Shown: positions 1 through 10,739 of the stretch, piece by piece
Numbering within the stretch: position 1 is the first letter of the stretch
Layout of the letters: the number at the start of each line of letters is the position of its first letter
From: Mugil cephalus
Lineage: Eukaryota > Chordata > Actinopteri > Mugiliformes > Mugilidae
DNA length: 64,000 nt
NCBI RefSeq assembly: GCF_022458985.1
Contig: NC_061785.1
Coordinates: forward strand, 7,368,204-7,432,203
Direction of reading: 5' to 3'
Program-made: the position numbers and the translations under genes
The notes under the pieces: generated by a model
What the model was told of the DNA's origin: nothing
The model's input: only the letters and a program-made list of their open reading frames with translations
Database searches by the model: none

Positions 1-72
1 CAAAAGACAAATCTATAATGTGATATGAAGCGTGAAACGTGGAGGATGGAAAAAAAAAAAAAAAAAGCTCAC

Positions 73-201
73 AGGATAAACTCCTCCAGAAAGAGCTTTG
101 CCCAGAATCACCACATCTGGACGAACTCCCTCGTGGTCCACGGCCAGTCGCCGACCAGTACGAGCCAAACCTGTCTGCACCTCATCAGCAATCCACAACA
201 C
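73..201 (-). CDS. oat: oat coding exon 6 (PLP lysine exon)
   Basis: The exon has 43 codons, [20 protein letters not shown] then [20 protein letters not shown] and VYP. It carries the PLP-binding Asp of the IADE motif and the Schiff-base Lys in LGKALSGG. I place the donor at GTGAGC (67-72), which keeps phase 0; the following intron begins with a 17-base homopolymer. Confidence 0.92.
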
Positions 202-2055
202 CTGGACAAACCACACGGATCTGCATTCGTAAACTCAAACCCTCAATTACAGTCACATTCCTCATACGAGGTTTCAAGTCTCCCAGTTATGAACAAAACT
301 AGACTTTAGAACATTTTTGACATCGTGGCAAAATCGTAAAGGATGTTGATCCACACATTTCTCTGCGTTTGTAAAGACGTACGTTGTATTTTGTGCAAAG
401 CTCTCTGACTTTTGTCAGGTAGCCCTGGTCAGGCACAACCACACCGGCCTCCCCCTGGATTGGCTCCACCATGAAAGCGGCAACATTTGGGTCCTGAAGA
501 GCTTTCTGCAGATGAGGGGGTGGGAAAAAAAAAAAAAAAAAAAGTCAGACATTTTTAATTTTGTTGCAGATAGCGAGTCACTCATGTCTTGTGTTTATGC
601 AAACAAAACAGCAAGATAAACCTATCAGCAGACAGTCAAAGAGAGCGTCAGCTCAGCGGAAACGTACAGCTTCCCTCTTTAATCAGCAGCATGCGGATAA
701 GACGGAAACTTGTACTTTGAGTACATCTTACTACATGTACTGTAGGAGTATAACTATCTGAATGCCTCACAGACAACAGCCGCCTGTGACAACACGGATT
801 ATTGCAGCTGCTGGAGAAGCTGCTCTTAAAACCTGTACCTCCAGTGCGGGAATGTCGTTGAATGGGACGAGCTCGAAGCCCGGCATGAAGGGACCGAATC
901 CTTCGTAGCTGCTGGGGTCGGTGGAGCTGGAGATGGCCGCCATGGTGCGTCCCCAGAAGTTTCCATCTGATCGAGAGGGAACAAGGAGACACGTCGATTA
1001 TGCCGCTGTCGGTTTTCTTCTTCACAAAATAAAAGCACGTGTGAAACAATGAAATTTGTCTGTTAAAGAAAGAAGTTGCTGCTTATTATGTCACTCGTCA
1101 TCCAGTCTGCTTTGGGAGGAGCGCTGTGCCAAATAATCCTAGGACTCTTTTTGTCTTCTTTTTTTAAGCCGTTGAAAGGTGCTGCCTCATACAAGTGGAA
1201 TTTCCTGACGCAACGACTGCGTAAACATTCCCACGGTGTCTGGACCGTGACCAACTATGTATGGTGACAAACAGGACGATTAAAAAAAAAATCAAAAAAG
1301 AAACAACACAAGATGGTGACTTACTTGCAAAAATGATTTTAGCCTTGTTTTTGGGGACTCCCTTCACATTGTAGGCCCACTTCCGCGCCAGCTTGCATGC
1401 AGTTTCACCTCCTTCAACACCTACATTTTTTTTTTTAAAAACAAAAGAAAGGTCAACAAGTCTGTTTATGGTTCACTCTGGAGATGTTTTTGTACAACCG
1501 GCCTCAGGTGGGTTTACCTGTATTCATGGGTAAAACTTTGTCATAGCCGAACATGTTGGTGACGTACTCCTCATACTCTCCCAGCACGTTGTTGTAGAAC
1601 GCTCTGGAGGTGAGGGCGAGTTTGGAGGCCTGGGCGCCGAGCGCCGCTATGATCTTGGGGTGACAGTGCCCCTGGTTTACGGCGCTGTAAGCGCTGAGGA
1701 AGTCGTAATATCGGTTTCCCTCAACATCCCACACGTAGATGCCTGGAGGAGACGGAAAAAAAAGGAACAAGCTGCAGACGTTCCACATTTACATTATTCA
1801 CACTATCAGCTGCAGGAGTCATGCGATACTCCGAAACTCACCCTCCCCTCGCTCCAAGGCCACGGGCAGCGGGTGGTAGTTGTGCGCTCCGTACTTGTCC
1901 TCGCGGGCGTAGATTTCCTCCGAGGTGAGCGGGCGGTCTGCTCTCAGTTTGGAGGCAGCGGTGGAGGCGGGTCGAGTACCAGAGTGGAGGCTACGGCTGA
2001 GGACCGGGGCGGCGCGTCTCACGCTGCGGCCGAGCTGGAGAATCATTCCCCTCAT
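73..2055 (-). CDS. oat: Ornithine aminotransferase, mitochondrial (3'-partial; six coding exons in window)
   Basis: This PLP enzyme of the mitochondrial matrix transfers the delta-amino group of ornithine to 2-oxoglutarate, giving glutamate semialdehyde and glutamate. The CDS is join 1842-2055, 1518-1742, 1325-1420, 839-966, 383-505, 73-201 on the minus strand, and all junctions are GT/AG and keep frame. The 305 visible residues run from a start Met at 2055 through an Arg-rich, acid-poor leader (about residues 1-30, a mitochondrial presequence), then [77 protein letters not shown] and [12 protein letters not shown]. The Schiff-base lysine sits in LGKALSGG (about Lys297; human Lys292). The C-terminal third lies beyond position 1. 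It is head to head with lhpp, as in human 10q26. The donor at 72 abuts a 17-base homopolymer (50-66), a place where assembly errors are likely. Confidence 0.96.
383..505 (-). CDS. oat: oat coding exon 5
   Basis: The exon has 41 codons, [20 protein letters not shown] followed by [20 protein letters not shown] and N. It is flanked by CTGCAG and GTACGT. Confidence 0.94.
839..966 (-). CDS. oat: oat coding exon 4
   Basis: The exon encodes [20 protein letters not shown] and then [20 protein letters not shown] and ALE, close to the vertebrate OAT consensus. It enters in phase with exon 3 (A|AT) and ends at a codon boundary before GTACAG. Confidence 0.93.
1325..1420 (-). CDS. oat: oat coding exon 3
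   Basis: This 96-base exon encodes [20 protein letters not shown] and then [11 protein letters not shown]. The GVEGGETA segment belongs to the PLP phosphate-binding region. The donor is GTAAGT and the acceptor TGTAG. Confidence 0.93.
1518..1742 (-). CDS. oat: oat coding exon 2
   Basis: The acceptor CTCCTCCAG precedes GCATCTACGTG and the donor GTAAAC follows ATGAATACAG. The exon encodes [20 protein letters not shown] through VLPMNTG, a typical class-III aminotransferase N-domain. Confidence 0.95.
1842..2055 (-). CDS. oat: oat coding exon 1 (start codon, presequence)
   Basis: ATG is at 2053-2055 and the donor GTGAGT at 1836-1841 (minus strand). The exon encodes the mitochondrial presequence and [19 protein letters not shown]. 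It ends one base into the Gly codon that the next exon completes. Confidence 0.94.
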
Positions 2056-4194
2056 GTTTTATACGACGTCTGCGAGGCGGAGAGCGGAGAGTGGATGAGT
2101 CAGTCGGTGCTACAATTTAAGATAATTGAAGTTTCACAGAGCAAGGGAACTGACTAAACCCTTAGTCTTTGAGCTAAATTTAAACTTTATTGGATTCAAA
2201 TCCTCAAACTATTCATTTGAACGTCAAATACATCCATTTATCTAACCGTGAATCATTTTAAATTCAAGATTACATTTAACACTTATGCAAATTGAAATGT
2301 TTATAATGTTATTTATAAGTTAATTACAGTTTTCTTTACCACCTAACTACCATTATTTCAGTGTAGAGGATCAAAACAAACTATCCTGATAATGTTTCAA
2401 ACTATTTTGGCAGCAAAAATGCCAACATTTGCAGATTTAAACTTCACAAATCTGACCACTTCATGCTTTCACTAGTCATGTGTAATAAATGCATATTGTT
2501 TTTCTCACATATTTTAGATCAATTTATTAACTCATTATTCAAGAAAACACACAGGAAAATAAACATTTCTTTAAGTTCTTGCAGGTACGGTCACTAAGGA
2601 TACACCAATACCACGTTTTGCCAGACAAAAGTACTAATAATAACTACATATAATACAATAATTACTGTTTAAAGTTTTTATTTTAGACTCTCACACTTGG
2701 CTGAGAATCCCATTTTATCTACAGCTGACGAGTTGTTATCAAACGCTATGTGCTCAGTAAGAGCTTCTGTTCAAGTTACAGACCGTGGGTCGTCTAAAGA
2801 CGCGTTCTCTCGTTTCACCGGCGTTTGCAGCAAAGTGCGTCGCTGTAGTTTGTCGCTGCCGCCATCAGCTACAGACTCCTCAAACTTTACGCTGGGTTCT
2901 GTCGTAGTTTAATCAAATCATTTGATGATTTTCACTCCTCCTTTTGACAATTTAGAAAGAATAGTTTGAAGTCCGACTGAGTCTTGGCATCATCACAAAA
3001 TATTTCTAACTATCGTTACTCCTCTGCTTATCTGCACAACCAGCAAGAGGGTGAAATTACAGGGACATATTGTGGTTTTATTTGTCTAAGTATGAGTGGC
3101 TTGACCAATAAATGACACAAGTGTTTAGAGCTGAGAAACTATTTTGGGTATTCATATAAAATGCAACCTAAAGACGCATTCAAGGATTATGTTTTGTCCC
3201 CAGAACTTTCTCTACATGTCCACTCAACCAAACACAATACACTTTTTTATTCCTACTCTGTTATTATAGCTATACAATAACGCCGAGTAAAGAAAAAGTG
3301 CCTCTCAAAAAACAAAAGAGGTTAAACGTAGGATAGTGCGATGTGAGAATCCATGAGGCAGATATAGGCTTAACGTATCTGCTGAGCAACGCTTCTCTTT
3401 CACATCGGACACAATGGAGGGACAGACCTTCGATGGGACCGAGGGGGTTGACAAAAGATAATCCTGCAGCAGCACAGCAACTCAACCATGACGCAGTTTT
3501 ACTTTTGTCATTCAATCACAAGCTTTTACAGCTTTTTTTTTTTTTTTTTTTTTTTTATTATTGCTACTTTTTGGAGATGAGTAACACATCATGTTTGTGC
3601 AATAAAAAAAGCTATGAAGTCATCTGAGATAAGCCAGGTTACATTATGCAACAGACTGAATATTGGCCAAATCAGCTGGAAAATTACAGGAGGGCAGCGA
3701 CTAAAAAATGTGAAGAAATGCCTGTTATCAATAACCTGGCGGAGTGAATAAATACTCAAAGCAAACAGGGTCGCATCGAGGACAGAGAGAGAGAGACCTG
3801 TGCAAATAACATACCACGGAGTGAGCATTTAAAGCTGTTGCAGAGAGATGATAGGTCGCCGGGGAGCTGCCTCCACCAGCACACCCCTCCGACATCACAG
3901 CTAAATTAAGACCCAGGAGATGCTAGTGGAAAAACTCAGCTAAAACCCACCCCCGTATCATCCACTACGGCGTCGCTGTAAATAACCCCGCACCTCTGTC
4001 CAAATTCAAACCATCTCCTGTGTATTATTAGACACCTGTCGACGTAAATAAACACATGTTCCGGGTCAGGAATAAGGTGAACCGAGCTAGCACTAGTAGC
4101 ACCCCCGCTGCTGTCAGTTACTACTTCAACCAGGAAACTATCAGATTAAATTGTTCGAGGAGACGTTAGAAATGGAGGGAAGGTGAATAGTTAC
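2056..4194. other. oat 5' intron / divergent spacer, no gene seen
   Basis: AT-rich sequence with no supportable exon. It holds a long T homopolymer at about 3533-3557. If the noncoding exon near 4.2 kb is real, this is oat intron 1. Confidence 0.5.
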
Positions 4195-4290
4195 CAGAAA
4201 GAAGTTGTTAAAAAACCCTCTTGGGACACGAGTGAAGCCTCTGTGCGCTGAGATATTTGATGCGGGTGATTCCAGTGCGACTTATGTGAC
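4195..4290 (-). other. oat: Candidate noncoding first exon of oat
   Basis: On the minus strand a donor-like TTTCTG|GTAACT lies at 4194/4195, downstream of a GC/CpG-richer stretch (about 4230-4350). Vertebrate oat genes have a noncoding first exon, so this is a reasonable place for it. The upper end (transcription start) is a guess. No transcript evidence is available here. Confidence 0.35.
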
Positions 4291-4345
4291 TGACTGGCGC
4301 GTGCGTGCGTGGCGACACATCCCCCCTTTTCAGTTACGTGCGTGC

Positions 4346-4353
4346 TGACGTCA
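4346..4353. promoter_or_regulatory. Full CRE palindrome TGACGTCA
   Basis: A perfect TGACGTCA lies in the oat-lhpp divergent interval, just upstream of the candidate oat noncoding exon. CREB/ATF proteins bind this sequence. Its use here is inferred from position only. Confidence 0.45.
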
Positions 4354-5098
4354 GAGGCACACGACACACCCCCATGCTGTAACTTTCCTCACTGATTGCA
4401 AGTGATTGAATGATTGATTGACTATAAAAGACGATAAAAGAGACATTTCCATGTGATTTTGGACCACGTGTGTGTTTTTTTTCTCAATTGTTTGTGTTTA
4501 TTTAAATGATGTATGTGGTGTTCATTTAGTTTTAATTGATATTTAATACTTATCTTTCATTTAAAAATACGAGAGGGCGCACTGACAAGTTATTTTCCTT
4601 TATTTCATATTGCGGATCCTGCCAGATTAATAATAATGGTCTGTTATATATTCATGTTTGTGATTTCTGCACTAGCCAGAGTGGAACGTGTGAATGTTGG
4701 GATTATTTAATTGATTTTATTTTGTTTTATTATTTTTATTCTTGTGATAGCTGCTGTTATTGTTTCTTTTATCTAGTTGTCGTCTGTTTTTTTTTTTTTA
4801 ATTTGATCATTGTTGTCTTTGCCAATATTTTTTTGCCTTTTAAATATGAGATTTTGTTGTTTCAACACAGTGAAAAAAACGACAAGGGGAGAAGTTATTC
4901 CTAACATTTGAGATGTAAAATTCACATTGTATAATTTTTACATATAGACCTTTTTCTCTCTTTAATATTGATTCAGTTATTTATTTTTATTTTTCAGTGT
5001 CTTTTGCTGAAAAGAGATCGGTGGTGTGTTTAGGTTCATAGTATTTGTATTGTAATGCATCAATGACGTAGTTATTGTGTGTTTATAATGAATAATAG

Positions 5099-5142
<44 letters not shown>
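5099..5142. repeat. (TTTA)n microsatellite
   Basis: About eleven TTTA units, immediately upstream of the lhpp promoter. Confidence 0.9.
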
Positions 5143-5163
5143 GAAACGTAGACTCTTCCTTAC

Positions 5164-5173
5164 GCGCATGCGC
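5164..5173. promoter_or_regulatory. lhpp: NRF1-type palindrome at the lhpp promoter
   Basis: GCGCATGCGC, a perfect NRF1 consensus, sits 17 bases before the lhpp ATG (5191). NRF1 sites of this kind are typical of TATA-less housekeeping promoters. The closeness to the ATG implies a very short 5' UTR or a site inside the transcribed leader. Confidence 0.6.
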
Positions 5174-5190
5174 CGTTGGCGATTCGAAAC

Positions 5191-5321
5191 ATGGCTGACA
5201 CGGTGTGGCCGGGCTGTGCAAAGAGTTTGAAAGGTGTCATTTTGGATTTGTGTGGAGTTTTATATGACAGCGGGGAGGGCGACGGGGCTGCAATCCCCGG
5301 CTCGATCGAAGCAGTGAAAAA
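5191..5321 (+). CDS. lhpp: lhpp exon 1 (start, HAD motif I)
   Basis: The exon encodes [20 protein letters not shown] then [20 protein letters not shown] and AVKK. The donor is GTGAGT at 5322. Confidence 0.93.
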
Positions 5322-8300
5322 GTGAGTGGTTGCTGGTTGGATGTAGACGCTGTTTGCATGGCTGTCAAACGTGTGTGGTGCAAAGTGCATGGATCCCGTA
5401 TTTGCTGCGTCAATAACGTAAAGGCAGTCGCCTAATATGTGCACGTAATTTTAGAGCCTTTAGTGCATATTTGAACAATGTGAGAACTGTTAATATTTAT
5501 GCTTGCTTGCCCTCCTTATCTGTTGAAAGGCTCAAGGAGTCTGACCTGCAGCTGCGCTTCTGCACCAATGAGACTCAGGCCACCAGAGAGAAGTTTGTGG
5601 CCAAGCTCCAAAGACTGGGCTTCGATATCTCTGTGTCTGAGGTCTTCCCCCCTGCTCCTGCAGCCATCGCAGTCCTAAAGGAGAGGGGTTTACGGCCTCA
5701 TCTGCTGGTGCACGATGGTAGTGTTTCTCTAATATTAGCCCCTGGTAATGTTCAGCATTAGACCCTGTGCGAATCTAATTTAAAAACACTCAGTTTTACC
5801 CACTTAAACTAGAGGTTTTCAGTGTATATTTAGCTGTTCAAGTAGTGCATCTACAGTAAGTGTTCCCATGCAAGAATTAGCTGCAGTACAAACCCTATGT
5901 TCAAATGTTTGATGCACCTAAACTAGCACACAAAAGTCTAAGTGTAAGGATTCTGTGACGCTTGTAGTTATGAACTTTTGGTTCATTCTTCTGCAGGACT
6001 TCTCGATGAATTCGACAGTGTGGACAAAACCAACCCAAACTGCGTGGTGATCGGAGATGCTGCTGAAAACTTTTCCTACCACAACATGAACGAGGCGTTC
6101 AGGGTCCTCATCGGCCTGGAGAAGCCGGTGCTGTTCTCTCTGGGCCAAGGGTAACAGAGCATTACTAATCAGTAGTACACATTATAATTATTATTATGCA
6201 GCGTATTTCGCGTACTGCGTTGAATTGTTTATTTTTTTTTACAGATATTATGTCGACCTCTTTTCACAGGAGATACTACAAGGAGACGGATGGTTTGAAA
6301 CTAGATGTCGGGGTTTACATGAAGGCTCTTGAGGTATGATAGAGGTGTGACACAGATATGTTTATCAGGAACCCCAGTTCTGCACAGATGAGTAATGTTA
6401 ACGCTGTGTTTCCTCTAGTATGCTTGTGATTTAAAGGCTGAAGTCATTGGAAAGCCATCCCAGACGTTCTTCCAGAGTGTCCTCAATGACATGGGACTCA
6501 AACCACATGAGGTATGGTAAGCTGACATTGCTTGTGTCCAGAGTCTAAGTTCGAAGCAGTAAGTCAAGTGTTAGTTGTGCAATGTTGAAGATTACTACGT
6601 CAGTTCTTAAGGTTAAAGTGCTTTATTTGTAACAGTATGTTTGCTGTGTTTGACCGTGTTTTGACCTTTGACTGGCCTCAGAAGTAAATCAAGGAACTTA
6701 GATTGGATTTACTTTGGAATGTCATCTGTGTGTGTTTGCCAAATCTGCGCTCATCCTGTGGTGCATTATTCGGGTTCCACTATCAGGATCTCTGGGAAGT
6801 GTGTGGTTCAAAAACTTCGCCTGTTGCCACTCATGACCACATGGCCGATCAAAAGCCCTATTTGCCCAGAACTAATTTTATCAGGGGACCTCTGGTAATT
6901 TGTAATAATCACTGAGGGCATCTGTGATCTTAATCCTCTGTGAATCAAACATGTCTGCAAATTAGACTATAAGTCTCTCAACAGGTCCTCTGATAAAACA
7001 TCTGTCATTTAGCGGTGAGTTTTACTTTTGTCAGATTTTTTGTCTGATTTGCGTCTTTTTGAATTAAATTATTAAAACCATTGGTAAAGGCGGAGCTGAT
7101 TTAAATACCACCAACTCATTGGTAATTTCTTCCCTGGGATAAATAGTATCAAAAATATATTTTTTTTATAAATTATGATTTGCAAAGTAATTAAAACTTT
7201 CTCTGACATGTAGTGGAGTGGGATGGAAAGTAGCAGAGCCATAACAACGGATCGTAAATTTGAGTAAAACACAGAGTTTGTTCATCCGGTGCGAATTCAC
7301 CACATGTTAATATATGAATAACAGGACATCCCAGGTAAAATAGGGCTAAAGAGGACAAAGTAGAGATCTTTAAGAGCCTGGTTTTTAACAGGCTTATTTT
7401 CGCTGTAAAGTTGGGTATTTTAACCTGGAGTTCTATGATGATTGACTTACTGTTTGAGCCAACATATAGTGTACACTTACAGCTTTTTTCGAATCCAGGG
7501 GAACTTTATTGTTGCTTGATTTGAGACATTAAGGCTTATAATAGTGTCTATATGTTTGGACTTGTCACAGAAAGAGGCCATGGTTTTGCGTCTATTGATA
7601 TATTTTCACTCAGCAACTGTCTGAAGATGTATTTATTTATATCCCTGGTGCTTATTCATTTCCCAGTATACCAAATGTAAGAATCTGCAGTATCCATGCT
7701 TTGTCTTTAAGCTCATCTATTTCTGGACCTGGTAGTAGCCCCTCTAAGAAAGTCCGGTTCGTGTCGCTCTAAGACTCGATTGATTCTGTTGATTTTCTAT
7801 TGTCGCCCTATCATCCAGCCTCTGTGCCCTCATCACAAAAAAAGATTAAACTCCTCATTCATTGAGTCAATCCCACTCAAAGACCCCACTACCTTTTCTT
7901 GTGATTCCTTCCACAACATAGGCCTCAAACTGTCACTCCTCCGCACCGTCTCAGACTGCAACTTGCAACATGCCCTGGTAAAATAAATATCTCTCAGTGA
8001 GCATGCCATGCAGGTTTAGGGATCATTGTTCACAACGTACCCTGTACTTGTACCTCTTGTTTCTCTGGAGACGAACGAGCCCCACTTCTGTTTATCCAAA
8101 ATAACACACAGCTCCTTGTCTCCTTCACTGCACACCGATCAGGCATAACATTATAACCACCTTCCTAACCAAAACAGTCTCCAAAAACAGGTGTGACTCA
8201 TCAGAGAATGGACATGTATTTTAATGTTGTGGCTGATCAGTGTATCACATTATATGTTGGATAATGTGTGGCCACGTACGTCAGTGCGTAGGACAGCTGA

Positions 8301-10705
8301 GCAGTTGTTAAAAGGAAACCCGAGTACAAGGAGGGGCAGGCCGACCGGAGCACATCTACCAGATTGTAATGATGCTTAGTACAGACGCACACGGTGTGCC
8401 GGTTTTAATTAATGTGTCGGTAAGCCACATTGTGCCACCAGCGGGGAATTACCCACAGGCCGGTCAACAAGTTAGCGTTCCCACACTCCTCTCCTCTCCT
8501 CTCCTCACTTGCAGGCGCTGATGATCGGGGATGATCTCGTAAACGATGTAGGTGGGGCCCAGCGTTGTGGAATGAAAGGTGTACAAGTCAGGACTGGAAA
8601 ATACAGGTCAGTGATTATATCCTGAATCCCAGGGTTCTCTCTGTACTTCTGGATTACTGGATAACTCATTATAGTTTTTATCACGGGCTACTGGAGCGCA
8701 ATGCTAAAGTATCCACCTCATTAGCTTGTTATTTGGCTTAACCTGCGCTTTTAGGCCTCACATATACTAAAGATATTGTATATAGTAAAAAAATTAAAAA
8801 AAATAAAACTAGGTGTGGAAAATTCTTCTTAAACTTAAACTGTACTTTGACCTAAGCAAGTACGCAAGATATTCATTGGTCAATTTTCGGGAAGGTGGTG
8901 TGTGGTAGTGTTGTAATAGCTGTTCTGTACATCCAGGTCCTTTCTCAGTGCTCCCTCATACCGAAACTAATGAAAAAACTTAACAACTTAATAAAACTAG
9001 ATTGAAACAACCTAAATCTTTAATAAGTGAATGAATGAATCAAGTAAACTTTATTTATATAGAATACTTTCCATATAAAATGTGCAGCTCAAAGTGCATT
9101 ACATAAAACACACAAAAAATCACACACTCACCACTTTGAAGTTCAGGAAAAATACCTATAAATCATAATTCAGTAATTACCTAAGGGACATAAATAAGTA
9201 AAATTCAATTAAAAACCATGCTAGAAAGGTAAAAATAATAAAATATGCTGAAGTTAGATAAAAGCCAGATTAAAAATGAAAACAAAATAAAAACCAAAAC
9301 TAATGACACGTCCAAAACCGCAATAACCAAACAATCTGACTGTACTTTGACTCTGACCATATTTAAAAGAAAAGCAAAACAGATAATTAAACTATTCCGC
9401 CTGAAGAGGGCGCCCTTACACCAGATTCGCCACTCGGGGCTTCCTGTGAGGGAGCCACCTCATGCTCAAATCTTCCAGATTTGTTTATTTGATTGAGAAT
9501 CTGCCCAAAATAGCTTTATTCTCTCCACATGTTGAACCCTGCGGCCCACAGCCTCGTAGTCGGCGAAGGATTTACGGCCCCAAATCTGGAGATTACTGGG
9601 GCGCCTTTTTCTTATGGAGTAATTACACAAGCACATGGCTGATTATTTTAGAAGATACATGTGGCACTTATGGCTTGAAGCGACTTGAAATGGGAGAAGA
9701 GGCTGATATGGAACTGCACATTATGTCACATGTCACGCTTTTTCCGCGTCTCCGGCTCTCTCTGACCTAAGTTTTAGATATGCACTTAGAAAATATTTAT
9801 AGATATCGAAGGGGGAAATGCTATCTTTTTTGTGGTATTGGCTGTAAAATCTATTCACAGCACTAATTACTGTGACAACAAATATTGAGCTGCTCTCTTA
9901 AGTAGAAAAGTAGCAATTACACAACATCAGTGTGCTCTATTACAAGTAATATATTAATTTACTTCAAATAAAAGTCCAAAAATATGCTTTTATACACTAT
10001 ATTAAAACATGGAGGACAAACCTACATTGTTTCTGTGGCTGTTGTTAAGTGTATCTTCTGTTCTACTACACATTCCTATATGTTACGATTAAAGCAACTA
10101 AAGCAGTCGAAAACATTTAGTGGATTAAAAGAAACTCGTGAACTTTAACATCGGAAACACTTCAATTTCCCTGAGAACTGGACGAGACTTGTGTATCGAT
10201 ACGAAAGTCCCACGGTACAGGACCTGCGTATCGGCACGCAGGTTGCAGTCACGTGACCAGAGAACGCTGAGTAATCTGCTTGAGCATCAGTCAGCTTTAA
10301 TCTCACACTAAGAGCGCAGTCACTCACAAACAAAAAAAAAAACTAAAGAGAAAGAAAAAAAAAAAAACATCCCTGCAGCCACTCTGCTGTGTGTGTGACA
10401 GGAATATGCGGGTTTCCACTTCCCCGTGGCTTTCTGTTTATATTCGTGCAATGTGCAGAATGTGCACGCTTGTGTGTGTGTGTGTGTGTGTGTGTAACCT
10501 GTGTGCGTGTCTGTGTCGGTATGCGAGCGTTGCTGCCTTGAACTTCTCAGTCCATCTGGTTTATGTGACTTCGCAATCTTCCCCCAGCAGCTCAGTCTGA
10601 GCCCGGCGATGATACACTGAACAGTGACTGATACGCTCAACCAAAACCAGGGCAAAGCCGCTTAAATTACGCCGCTGCTCAGCCATATTCCCCCCACCCC
10701 ACCCC

Positions 10706-10739
<34 letters not shown>

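Noticed and set aside
1660-2157. 165-codon ORF antisense to oat
   Set aside because: A shadow of oat coding exons 1 and 2.
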